Of a DNA stretch of 64,000 nt, positions 1 through 12,010 are shown in pieces. How positions within the stretch are numbered: the first letter of the stretch is position 1; each line of letters begins with the position of its first letter. Made by a program: the position numbers and the translations under genes. The notes below the pieces were generated by a model, which was not told the DNA's origin, did no database searches, and saw only the letters and a program-made list of their open reading frames with translations. The stretch lies in contig CM075943.1 in assembly GCA_038030265.1 (NCBI GenBank), positions 24,118,001 through 24,182,000 of the forward strand. Direction: 5' to 3'. This stretch comes from Corythucha ciliata. Its lineage: Eukaryota; Arthropoda; Insecta; Hemiptera; Tingidae.

Positions 1-3000
1 ACGACGCTCTAAACCACGTTGTTATAACTATGTGTGGTGCGACGGTAAGCGTAGGGGGGAAAGTGAGAGAAAAAAGAAGGTAAAACATGAAGTTTAACGA
101 CCGTTCCCCTCTAGTACAATCCCACTGCCGTCGTTTTGAACCACTGAGTTTAAAATAGCAACCTCTGAAACTAAGGGAATAAGTTTGAATGAGAACTTCC
201 AGGAGGAAGAAGAGGTGGGGTTGTTAAGGGTACACCTATAGTTAATTGGCAATCTAAATCTAAATCTGTTTTACGTTGGAAATGGACAAACATAGCAAGC
301 ATAGGAATACCCGTAGACCACTCTCAATTACGGTTTAATGTATACCGCTTAGTAATTGGAGGTTATATGCCTTAATCAAAGTTAACCGATGTTTCCCTCT
401 CGCTTTCTGGTTGGCGGGAGAAGACCCCGAAAATCGTTTTACGCTGCTAGTTGAGTCGAATGACGGGTAGGTGGTTATGGAGTGATAATTGCCGCCTGAA
501 ACTATTTAATATTTAACTCGGACGGTGAAAATAAATCGATGGCGATTATCTGATGGCGGTTTTCACTGGAGGATGTAATAAATCACCGATTTCTGAAATT
601 ATTCCGCTTGAAAAGTAAACTTGTACCCATTAATTGCCGCGTAATAGACATAATTATTCTCCTTACTAGCCGTTGTCACGAAAATAAGGTTTTTACAATC
701 TTGACGTGACTGTTCTAATCTGTAAACTCCACCTGCGAAGCTTTGGAGTCATAAAAATAAAAGAGAAGAAACAAACTGTTCTCTCAGTTGAAAGTGACAC
801 GAATTTTACACGCAAATGAATTATTATTTTTCTCGAAATTCGTCCCATTGTCAAAGCTGTTTCTAAATTTTAGCTGCGAGTGAGCGCTTATTCACAAAAT
901 CTCCATGAACGGCAACGCGCTCGGTCAATAAAAGGCCCACAAATGGGGGGGGGGGGCATTGCTTTTTAATTGAAATTAGTCCCAGAAGCGGTGAATTAAA
1001 ACTTTTAGCAATTTCAGGGGTTAGTGCTTTGACTCAATTACACTTGCAAAGTTGCCTACTGATACCACGAATGAGCATTTTTGAGCATCTGCAGCACGAA
1101 AATTCCGAATCGCTGTTAAATGTAAAGGATGAGTCTGGAATGTCCTGGATGGTATTATTGGACACCCCTAATAATGCCTTGCTCCCTTTTTATCATTTTA
1201 TCCTATCAAGAAAAACTTGAAAGTTGACCAAAACAGGGGAAAATGATCGTTGAGTGGTTCCGAATGATTAGGAGTGGGTAGGGAGGCCTCCGAATAAGAC
1301 CAAAAGGTGGCGCAAAACTTTGTTTTTTATTTTTTTAAATTTATCATTAAATTATCATTAAAAATTTGTTTTTATCCACATACCTATGATGGAAAAAATG
1401 ATCATAAAAATCACCCGCGTAACCCCAGCGAGGTAAAACATATTTGACGAGACCACGTATGTCGTGGTTTCTCGACACAAGGAAACCAAAAATCTTGATT
1501 GCAAGCGTAATTTTTGGGCTTCAACAGAGTTCTCAACCCGCGTGTTCCATTCACAGAGCGTCTGGCACTCTGTTCAGTAATAAGAGGAGTGTCTCCTCTA
1601 ACAATTACACAACTCAAGGGTAAATAATATTCTCTTCTTCATTTTCATTATGTGCGACAGTTTCTCTTTTGTTGCATTGTCTCACTTAGTATTTCCTTCT
1701 GTCTACATCCCCTATTTCACTTCACAATGGATAAATAGAGTACTACCCTTGAAAGGTTAGTGGAGGGGGGTAATTTCCCATAATGCCCTTTCCTTTTGAG
1801 AGAGGACTACTTTGGCTCCAATTGAGCCCGTGAGCCTTGCCAACGTTAACGTTCAAAAATCAATTCCCTCGAACTCATTACTCTCTCTCACGACAATGAA
1901 TTTCACGATTTGTTTATTATTATCCCCTACCCGCCCTCCCCAAACTGTAATCTACGTTTGAGACAATAAACTTTTCCAATGAACTCCCCCCCCCCCCACA
2001 AACCGCTAACCCTTTTAACCACACCTATGGGAGGTTTCAATGTAAAGCAAACTATAGTACTTCCATATGCGCTTATGATGAGTGTGAGTAGCATGGTATG
2101 GGCCATGGGTACGGGGGACGTCTAGTTCCTTTCAAGCCCCCATCATAACCTCGCCCAAGCCACAACAGAAGAGATCCTCCTGACTCACTTTAATTAATAA
2201 TTCAGACTTGCAAATATCTTTAATTACTTCCTTATCCGCCTTCATATTCCCCTGCATAGCCTGCCTCACCAAGTACTTCAATATTCCTGAAATTCTGCAC
2301 GCCTTGAAGCCCCGCGTTCCTTCTGCTTAACTTGCAATATTATTCGCAAAGCACAAACCTGGGTTCCTATAGTTTTGAGTACGGTTTGCCGGTGAAACAG
2401 TGATTGTAGAGCGGGCGTCGTCAGTGCCGTGAAGATGATTAAAGAACGTTTTCACTTGTGATTCTTATCGGGTTAACTCGTTAGCGGCGACAATGACCTG
2501 GTTTGTTTCTGTTCAAGTTTTACAAAATTGACGGGGACAAACAAACTGATGAATTCCCCCCCTCCACCATTCAGCATCCCACGTTTCCCAAACAAAAAAC
2601 AATATATATTTTTTCCAACAGTCACCCTTAATTGTTTGTTAAATGGCTAGCAGCCCTGTCACTACGAGTCGAACAATTCAACTGAAAATTATTTGACAGT
2701 CGAAAATTGATATTTCCACTCCGAAATTTTGATTAAAAAAGGTGAAAGAAACGATGAAGAAGGGCAAAAAGATAAGACAATTATCGTCCGGAATAAAAAT
2801 CGTGAGTTGTCACAAAAAAAAAAAAAAAAACAGCGCACTGACTCAGACATTAACAAATAGCCTGCGACAGTTATTTTGTTGAAAGGTTGATGGATAAGTG
2901 GTGAGGGAGAGGGGGCTAAGTTTAATAACGCCAGGGGGTACGGTGTCTGTTGTGTGACCGGAGTGAGCGGGGGGTCCCTCAAAGAATTTCGAGGACTTGG

Positions 3001-3229
3001 AAAAACCGTGTCGCCTCACCGGTCACTTTGGGATAGGGAGCGCTATATTCGACATTTCGGGGGGCCTTACGGCCTTACCAGGAGGAAAGGACAATACTTG
3101 CACACGTGTTTAGTACTAAATACAATAAAACCAAAATTACTAAAATGGACATCGAATCGCAAACGCTCCCGCAACGACGCAAACAATCCAGAACATTTTT
3201 GACCTTGAAATCAGACAGTGTGGCTTAGG
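1..3229. other. non-coding stretch, no gene seen
   Basis: No reading frame here has coding character. The longest are under 100 codons and run through low-complexity sequence. I see only homopolymer tracts: a G run at 945-956, a C run at 1986-1997 and an A run near 2814-2831, plus scattered AT-rich sequence. Nothing else can be supported. Confidence 0.6.
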
Positions 3230-4960
3230 CTTACAGTTCGATTCAAAACCAAACACGCGCGTTTGACACTTTCAAAAATGAAAGTGCGCCATATTGACTC
3301 TATACATACCTCCATTTCGCAGATTTTTGCTTTCGAAACTTAATTTTGCGCATTTTTCTTGTTTAAATCTTCTTTCAAAGCCAAATTTTACGCGCTGTAC
3401 TGTTTCAAAAACCAAACATCGTGAGTTTTGCTCTTACCAAAACCATTTTTGTGGACTTTCAACCCTCAATTTCGTGAACTTGACTCCTATACATATAAAA
3501 CCGAATTTTGGCTCGCTCAGTGGTGAATATAGGATTTTATCTTGGGTGAGGTTCAACCATAAATCTCATTTACTCTTTCTTTTTATGAAACAATGTTCCA
3601 GCCATTAGGTCCAACATGCTTCCAGGCCACTCCCCCTTTAATCAAATGTTATCCGCGTGAATTAGCGTTTTTCCTCATTTTTAGGAGCGCATTAGCGCTT
3701 CTTCTCCATATCACCCTGGAATTAGTGTTTTTCTTCATGTTATCAATTTTTGGCGCGAATTAGTTAGGTCACCACGTTTTTCTCAATTTTAGCAGCGGAT
3801 TTTCTCAAATTGATCCGCGAGTTAACGCATTTTCACAATTTTACTATGAGCTCTACATCTTGATGTTAGTCGTGTTTCTCCAGATATTTAGAATCAGTAT
3901 TGTATATTTCCTAAATTTTAGTGACAGACACCAAGAAGCTGCCTCCTAGGTGAGGTTGAATACCCCAAAATCCACCCCGTAAATCCGCGCTGGGTTCGCT
4001 CTTTATAAAATCAGTTTCGGCTTGGTTATTTCGGGAAGCTAATTTAGCAAAAAAATCGTGATTTTGGCTTTTTCAAACCCCAATTTCTCTCTACATATCC
4101 CAGCGAAATTCATAACCAAATGTTTCAAATTTTGCACCTTATCAACCCCCATTTTCATTTAATTCGCTCATTTAAAACCAAATTTTGGGTATTTTCGCCT
4201 GATCCAAAGTATTAGCTTCAGTTATTTATAAAATGAGTTTAGCCGGATAGGTTTGGTGTCTTCAACCTCTAATTTCGCTCTTCTTAACCAAATATTCAAA
4301 ATTTGACGCTTTCAAAATCAAACTTCATGGATTCTTGTCATTTTACACCCCAATTTTGCCGATTTTTACTATTTTAAAAAGCAAATTGAGGTTTGCTCTA
4401 ATTAAAATCAGTCTCGCAGGTTAATTAGCTAATTCAGAAAATTAATTTGCCTCTGTCAAAGTCCTAATTCCCGGATTTGGCTTATTCAAATTCCAAATTT
4501 CATCCTACAATTACAAATCACAAGTTTCGGGGTTTTTCACTCTTTCAAAACATATTTTCGCGGATTTGGCTCAATCAAACCCTAATTTCACATATGTTGG
4601 ATTTTTTCCGAAATCAGTTCCACAATTTTGGCCAATTCGAAAAACTAACTCAGAAAACATATGGGTCTGCTGAGGATTTTCGCTATTCCAAAACCAAAAA
4701 TCGTGGATTTGGCTGCTTAAAAAATTCAATTTAACCAATTTTGGCTATTTTAAAACCCAATTTCACGCGTTTTCATTCGTTGAAAATCGAAATTCCATAT
4801 TTTATGCTTAAGCTCTTTGTAAAGACAAATTCGCATCAGATTTTGCTAGTTCTATAATCAGATTTAGCTCTTTCAAAAAGCAAATTCACGGATTTGGCTC
4901 GTTCAAAAACCAAATTTCGTCATTTTGGTTCTTTCAAACCATTCATCTTCATCTTCAAAA
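3230..4960 (+). repeat. degenerate ~30-35 bp repeat field (TTTGGCTCTTTCAAA type)
   Basis: Dozens of diverged units run head to tail. They share a core like AACCAAATTTCGCGGATTTGGCTCTTTC, seen clearly at about 3250-3560, 4000-4200, 4260-4700 and 4840-4950. Between 3650 and 3870 the units switch to another type built on GAATTAGCG and CTCAATTTTAG. Units are too diverged for a strict period but recur about every 30-35 bp. The same core recurs at 39.7, 43.8-45.0, 55.4-56.1 and 61.1-61.4 kb, so this is a dispersed family rather than one local satellite. Open frames crossing the field are by-products of the repeat. Confidence 0.7.
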
Positions 4961-7163
4961 CCAATCAAATACACCAGTATCCTGCAGGAACCCCTGACAG
5001 AAACGCTAAAGTAGTCGTGTGGGTGCACCCCCTTTGAATGGCCGAGCTTTTAGCTATGCAGATTTTCTGCCAATGGTCAAATAATTGGTGGATTCTCTGT
5101 ACTGTGTTGTTTGCCTATGCCAACGACTCCTGAAATCTGTGGGTGTAGTTACAAGGTGAGGAACAAATCAAGTTGACCCCTAAAGAAATGCTGAATAGAT
5201 CATTCGTATAAATTATTATCTCTTTCCTTCCATTCTTCCCCACCTCGGTACTATTGATTGAAAAAAAAAAAAAAATGAACAACAGGGAGAGCTAAAGATG
5301 AAGGAAATCAATTTTTGAAGAACACCACCTTCATTTTTTCTTTGCCTGCAACATATTGCTTTGATGTCTCCCTCAGAATTTGTTATTTATTATTCATAGC
5401 ATCGGCCACTTTACAATCAAATTCATTCATGAGTCTCATATTTGCATCCTTTCTTGTGAGATAGGCGGACACCACAAGCCCACACCTGAACAAATATTGA
5501 CAGGCGAATGAATGGCGACTTAGTGCGGAGGTTGAGTAAGTAGGGGGGGGGGGGAGTGGACCTCAAAAATGGGAAGGAGACGCGCAGACATGTCAGCGCA
5601 AGATTGTCGCTGTATTTTAATGGAGCGTCATATTTTCTGGAAAATGATACCGAGCGAGAGACGTTTCGAAATTAGAAATGTGTGTGCGTGTGTGGGCAGG
5701 AGAAGAGGGGTCGGTGGCGGTGGGAAAATTAATTTTCATTTCGGCAGCTGCTTAATTACAATGAACAACAAAACTTAGTTGATATGCGAAACTTGTTCGG
5801 CAATAATACAATACACGTCCTTTCTTCCGCGCTCGTCCTCGGAATATACATATAGCCGAGTTGAAGCGCGCTGTTGGATTTATGGATGGAAGGGCGTCTG
5901 GGTGTACATCTCCGGGGTGGGAAGGAGGAAGGCTATGGGTCTCATATAACCTAGTACATGATATACGCGATTTTCTTAGGAAATCAACACCTTCTTTCCC
6001 CTCAATCACCTCCCATCATTGAGTATAGCCGGCTTCCTCAGGTTCATTATGAAAAGGAACGCGAGTGATGTGGTAAGAAAGTTTTTGTACGCTTTTTCAA
6101 GGAAGAATTGACTGGTTGATTCAAAAGGGAGCATTTTAAAGACTTCTTTCTTCTACGTTCGCTTCAATTCTCCCCACCATCACACCACCTGTTCGAGGCG
6201 TCGTTCGTTCTGTGTTAGAGTGAGATAGAAAAAAAGTCGAAAGAAAAGAAAAGAAAAGAAAAGAACAGAATAGCATTAAGCCGCTATTTGGAAATTGATC
6301 TCTTGATTTTTTTTGTGTGCCCTTCGGAGCTCTTTCATCATCTGAATTGTTCCCATTAGTTTCCTTTCTTTTTGACAGTTAATTTCACTTTGTTTGAAGA
6401 GTCAATCTTTTACCTCCTCCACACTTCTTCTTCGTCACCCCATCACCGCCATTAATTTTGTGTAAACAATCATTACGATATAAGTGCCTATTTTCTTTTG
6501 TTTGAGCCCTGGGAACAATGTAGTGCCCCCCCCCCCTCTGGTTGGTTCAGAATTAAACTCACCCCTTTTAAAACGTTTTCAACCTCTGGTTCAAAGGTCA
6601 ATCCGTCGGTCAATAAGTGTAACGAAAAAGTTAAAAAAAAACTCGCTGCGCTCATTACGGTTATTGAAATTATACGCGAACGCTGATGAGGGGATAAAGC
6701 GTTCGTGAGTGCTGTGACTGCCTCCCAATAATAAAAAACAGCTATTTACAGTTATATAAGTGAGAATTTCCATGTCTAATGAGGCAGGGTATTACGACCA
6801 CTATCAGTGTAGTAAAGCTAATGGGGTAATGAGGCTTACGATCGCTTAGTTTTTATTCTTTTTAGTGTTATTGTTGAAAACAGGGAAAGTGCGAGTTTTT
6901 TTGCTTTGTTTTGAACGGTGAATTAGTCGTAGCTTGTTAGATGGTTACGGCCAATTTGGGTTTTCGAAACAATAGCTTTTCATAAATAATTTAAAATTCA
7001 AATATTTCTATTATCTTACCTTGTAAATGTATAGCCCTATATGCTCCCACAACATTCGCTGCAGCTCTCCCTCGAAATTTTAATCGATTTCAGTGCCCTA
7101 ATGACCCTGTGTGTGTCCCTCCCTCCCCCTTGTCAAAAATAATGATTTGACCCCTTGTTTCAG
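4961..7163. other. non-coding stretch, no gene seen
   Basis: There is no convincing coding frame. The stretch holds an A run at 5263-5275, a G run near 5541-5552, a short (AAAAG)n array at about 6241-6265 and a C run near 6527-6536. If the exon at 7164 is real, this sequence is upstream intron. The best acceptor-like signal is the pyrimidine-rich run ending in TTTCAG at 7163. Confidence 0.5.
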
Positions 7164-7311
7164 ACTGTTGGAGACAATTTCGGAAAATGACGGGCTAAGA
7201 GGAAAATGATATTCACCACGACTCGGATGGGTGCAAAGCCCGCCATCGTCGCAACATTAATCAGCGCTTTGACTCTCCTATGTCACGCTACTTCCTCGCC
7301 ACCACCTACAG
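7164..7311 (+). CDS. candidate host exon: 5' UTR end plus signal peptide of an unknown secreted protein (partial)
   Basis: An acceptor-like sequence (CCCCTTGTTTCAG, ending 7163) precedes an exon that closes at a donor (ACAG/GTAGAA, GT at 7312-7313). The ATG at 7206 opens 35 codons. A second in-frame ATG at residue 8 starts a textbook signal peptide: a short basic n-region, a hydrophobic core AIVATLISALTLL, then small polar residues CHATSS suitable for cleavage, followed by prolines. A short upstream ORF (ATG ACG GGC TAA) lies just before the start. The frame breaks down beyond the donor, as expected of an intron. No downstream exon could be tied to it, so the protein is unidentified. The splice limits are inferred, and chance resemblance remains possible. 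Confidence 0.42.
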
Positions 7312-9190
7312 GTAGAAAAAAAAACTTAAAATACTGGTTTTACGTAAAAGATGAGTGGGCGATGTTTCGTTGGTTGATACGGGGGTGTGGTGAGGGGGGT
7401 GATGAATACTTATCCTCCGTATATAAAATGGGGCGAGTCGCAAGAGAGGTGGGGAACAGCCAGATAAGCTTCTTCCAACTGCTTTAGCTAACTTTTTTCC
7501 CCTTGTTTTTTTATATCCTAAAAAATTGGTTCTATGCTTTATTCTCGTGGGGAGAAAATTATTCGAGCGGTTGAATTTCAAAAGACAACAAATTTCACAT
7601 TCCTGTTCGCAATAACAAATGTTTATTAACATATCGCCAACATGAAGTCCTCCATGGTGCGGAAACCATTAAAATTTCATGATTCCTTCCTTTGAATTAA
7701 GTGGGAAGGGGGTTGGTTTTATTGATCGCATCAAGAGCTTTAATATACCGGCCATTGTCCTCTTACCGGGAGATGTTATACAACCTGGAAAACTTAATGA
7801 CTCCCATTTAAGTTCTCGACGCCTAAATTCGATGCATTAACCCTCTTCCCCCGATCCCACTATTAAGCTAACCACCCCAATCAAACTCCTCCCTTTCACT
7901 CACCTTTTCTTAGTAACTCTCAATCTCGAAATTCATACACTTTAGTAATCCTCGAGCCAGCCATTTTAATGATGTATGACTTGTTTCAACCTTAAGCCCT
8001 CCCCCCTCCCACACTAGTTTTCCCTCGTGCACAAGAGTGTAATAAAGCTCCCTCCCCTCCCCACCCGTGACTTCAAGCTCTCTTTCACGATGTTTTCAAC
8101 TAAAACCACTCTTTATTTGTATAAATAATTGAATATAAGGAAGTGCGTCGAAGGAAACAGTATGGGGTGGAAGGGTTCTTAATTAACGAACGCTGAGTAC
8201 CTTTACACAAACAACAAAAATCCCCAACCTTCACCACCTGAACCTTCGTCACTTTCCACCATCCCTTCTCTTTTTTAGGTGTTGTTAGACGTATCTTATG
8301 CCTCAACTTTAATTATTTCATCGCCTGGGTGCACTCTTGAATTTTCAATGTAAGGGATTCACCGTTTCGAGTTTAAAAAATGTATTCCCCTGAAAAAAAA
8401 TATTGCCTAGGATGAAAACGTGCTTTACTTTATTCAACGTTTCCCTTAAATTTTATTCATTTTTTTTTGTTTTTTGTTTCTTTTGTCTTCAATTCCCTCT
8501 GGGCACTATAGCTATGCCGGCATAAGCAGGGGAGGGGTGGAGGAACTTGAAATTGACGGAAATGAGATTAAAATTGTCGATGTTAGAATTTCCATTCTTT
8601 CATTTCTGACAGGGGCGAATAAAAAAGAGGACCCCTCCCCACCCCGCCAGCCCATCCATAGAATCCATGACTACCAAATAAAACATTTTCCGCTGTTGAA
8701 TTTTGATGAAGTCATTACCCAAAATTGTGCCCTAGGGTGCTGGCTGGAGGATGGGGGTGGGGGTCCAGGGATTCAAAGCGAAAAGTAGGTTTTAAAGAGA
8801 AAGTTGAAGACAAAATAGGAATATTGCATAGTGGGGTGAGTGACAGGAATGGTAAAACTCCAATAAGAGAAAAAGTTGTCAAAAACGAGGGGATGGTCCC
8901 CCTCCTCAACATTTACTTGTAGAGGAAAAGTTGTCGTCTTTGATTTGCTGTGGAAGAAAGGTAGCGGTGGTGAAAGTATAGAAACGTCAATCTGACGCAG
9001 GAGCTATACACAAATAGTGTCAGCCTGCCTGGAAAATGCATTGTTTTGAACACTATTTGAACCAAAATAAGCAGGAACTTAACGTCCCCCTCCCACCACT
9101 CATATAGTACAATGTCACACTGAAACAATAACAGCTCATTGGTGACAAGCCAGAGGAAGGGAATTTGGGTCCCTGGCGACGGGACAGGTA
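7312..9190. other. non-coding stretch, possibly intronic
   Basis: If the exon at 7164-7311 is real this is its intron. It contains no further exon I can support. Open frames here run through C/G-rich low-complexity sequence such as 8630-8770. No repeats stand out. Confidence 0.45.
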
Positions 9191-10885
9191 CCAACTTCAA
9201 GGAAGAGGGTGATAGTGATCTTTATACTTAAAGGTGGCGGGAAGCATGATAGGGCGGGGAAATTCCGACCCCGCTAAGTTAAGTTTGAGCTCGGTGTCGA
9301 TGAGGTTGATGGAGAAGACACTGAACGCGTATATTAGAGAGAGTATAGGGAAATGCAGACCTTGCAGTCGAAGGCATCATGCGTATATAGCTGGAAATTC
9401 CTCTGAGTCCGCTCTGCAGGAGTTGTTGGAAGACGCGGTAGCATTGAAAGAGTATACCGTGCTGTTGTTTTTAGACATTGAGGGGGCGTTTAACCAGGTG
9501 AAGTTTAAATGCATTAGTGAGGCTTTAAAAGCCTTTAGGGTCAATCCGATGATGATCAGATGGATTAGCCATGCCCTGAGGCATAGATGGGTTACGGCAG
9601 AGGTGAGGAGGGGAAGCGGTGGAAAGGAGTGAGAAGGGGAACCCCGCAGGGGTCCAGTCTCTCATCTCTTTTTGGTAGTAGACGAACTCAACGGAGAAAA
9701 AGGCTTTTATATGCAATTTTTTGCAGATGATGGGGCCATAGTCGTTAGGGGGAAGAACTTGTCGACGCTTTGCGAGCTAATGCGCGAGGCAATTCGACTT
9801 GTGGGGGACTGCGGTGTGAGCTAAGAGGGTTAACTATTAACCCGGATACAGTGAAACTATGCTTGTTCACGAATAGAAGGAGTAGGCAGGGGCTTCAGGC
9901 CATAAGTATCAAGGGAAGGGAGGTGGAACTTGTGACTGAGGTAAAATACTTAGGGGTGTACCTGGACCATCGACTGAGATGGAAAGCGCATATTAGGAAT
10001 ACCTATCAGAGGGCATTGAGTACGTTTTACCAGACTAGGAGGGTGGTGGGGAAAACATGGGGTCTTGACCCCAAAATGACCTTCTGGCTCTAGACGGTGG
10101 TCATTCGTCCAAGGGTTCTTTACGGGGCAGTAGTATGGTGGAAAGCGGCTAATAACAGGACGAATTCTGCTAGACTTGATAGGGTGCCTTAGCCTGTCTG
10201 GCCACTCTGAGGGCTTTTCGGACGACACCAACCATACAGATGGAGGTAATGTTGGGTCTAAAGCCCCTGAGTCTTGAGCTAAGGATGAGGGCGATGGAAA
10301 CGACGTACAGATTGGCAACGGCCACACAGCATGAGATCGGATCAAATAGAAAGGCGGGGGGATTTCGGGAAAACAATTTTGGTTGAACTGATCCGGGGAT
10401 CCGGCCCGAGAGAGATGAGCGTCGATGAGCGAATGAGGGAGTCAGATGGTGTGATGTGCTTTACGAACGCCTTGAAAATGGAAACTGAGCAGGGGCGAGT
10501 GGGGGCTGGCATATTCCCAAATGGGGGGGGGGGAGCAGAGAGCATTTCGCTAGGGAAGTACGTGACAGTGTTTCAGGCGGAAGTTACGGCCATTGAAGCC
10601 TCTGCTATGAAACTTCAGAAAAAGGGAGTTTCGAACCAGCGGGTAACGGTGTACTCGGACAGCTACGCCGCCCTGGGGACCATTTCCAGGCCGGTGGTCA
10701 TATCACGGCAGGTGGCGGACTGTAGTACTTGGACTGTAGATCACGTGTATCGGCTCTGCTTGACACAGGCAATGCAATTATGTCAGGGTGGGTGCCAGGG
10801 CATGCTGGCCCAGGGAACGAGAGACCGGATGAGTTAGCCAGGCGAGGGACCATGACAGAGTAACACGAGCACCCTCATCACTTCC
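9191..10885 (+). pseudogene. decayed I-superfamily LINE fragment: reverse transcriptase plus RNase H
   Basis: This is a dead non-LTR retrotransposon on the plus strand. Conserved RT blocks appear in order but in shifting frames. FLDIEGAFNQV (first catalytic Asp) lies near 9470-9500. A GTPQGSSLSSLF-like block lies near 9637-9670. The FFADDG catalytic box lies near 9717-9734. EVKYLGVYLDHRLRWKAH lies near 9938-9985. An RNase H domain follows (YSDSYAALG near 10650, then WVPGHAGPGNE near 10788-10820). Multiple stops (e.g. 9630, 9823, 10091) and frameshifts break it. It stops inside RNase H, so the 3' end is missing, and the 5' part upstream of RT is missing too. It is related to, but clearly diverged from, the LINE at 56.7-58.5 kb. 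The outer limits are approximate. Confidence 0.82.
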
Positions 10886-11379
10886 TTAGCCTTGGATTCT
10901 TCTAAAAAATCTGTAATCGCAGTCAAAAAACCTTATGATTGCCCTCCTCCCATCCACTAACGAACACATATTTCGAACAAGAAATGGGACATTGGCCCAT
11001 CCAATTGACCGTTTTTCAAGGAAACTGAACCGCTTCGTCTGCAAAAAATGGGTCCTTTCCCAATTTTTCCTCATAGCAAATGGCTGGGGCCTATAGAAAT
11101 GACTGAAAAGTGTACGTTTTTTCTGTAAAAAACAAAAAAACTGGTGACTGCATTGCACTTTGTCCATAAATGTTCATTTCACCAATGCGGCCGCAGTGCC
11201 GTCGAGCTGAGGCACTGCTGAGGGCCTGAAGTACTGCCATTTTGCCATGAAAACCAACTCCACGTAAATTGAAGTAATTTTAGGAGAAATAATGAATCTC
11301 TGAACATTTTGGATAAGTTTATCCAGCAAGATTTTTAGGAGGGGCGAATTACGTATGACCCCTTCTTCCCACAGCAATC
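10886..11379. other. non-coding stretch, nothing recognised
   Basis: This is sequence between the decayed LINE and the next repeat field. No supported gene or repeat was found in it. Confidence 0.5.
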
Positions 11380-12010
11380 GCGAGAATTAGCGCCTTTTCT
11401 AAGTTTTATCCGCGAATTAGCACTTTTCCCCTCTTTTAGCCACCTATAAGCGTTTTTATGTATTTTCATTTTAGCCTCGAATTAGCGCTCTTTCACAATT
11501 TCAGCCAAGAAGTTGCCTCCACGAACCACAAATTGAGCGTTTTCTCAATTTTAGCCGTAAATGAGCGTTTTGTCTTTATTTTTATTTGCACTAGTAGTAG
11601 CAAATTAGCGTTTTATCTCAATTTCAGTCACGGATGCGTTTTTTCCCGCAGATTTAGCCTCATATTACAGCTTTTTCTCGATTACAACGTTTTTCTCAAT
11701 TTTACTAGTTTATACACTTTAACTGACCGAGAAATTTCGCTTTTCTCAGTTACATCCGTGAATTAGTACATTTCTCAATTTAGCCATGATTAGCGCTTTT
11801 CTTACATGTCACTCTTGAATTAGTGATTGTTCTACATTGCAGCTTGCTTTTTCGCAATTTGAGCCATCAATATTAGCGCCTTTTCTAAATTTTCAGACGC
11901 GTACTTGCCTCAAGAATAGTATATTAGTGCGTCTTCTCAATTTTAGCCGCCTAAAGATCTACAGAAACTGGGCATTAGCGCGCTTTGTCTCAAGTTCTGA
12001 CTTTTACTTG
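11380..12010 (+). repeat. degenerate ~31-bp tandem array (GAATTAGCG...CTCAATTTTAGCC type)
   Basis: Head-to-tail diverged units share two anchors, GAATTAGCGC and TTTTCTCAATTTTAGCC. Successive GAATTAGCG-like anchors at about 11386, 11417, 11449 and 11481 are 31-32 bp apart. Later ones at about 11534, 11565, 11603 and 11634 are 31-38 bp apart. This is the best-preserved plus-strand copy of a family also seen at 3.65-3.87, 20.54-20.96 and 42.5-42.85 kb, and inverted at 25.8-27.2 kb. Confidence 0.75.
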
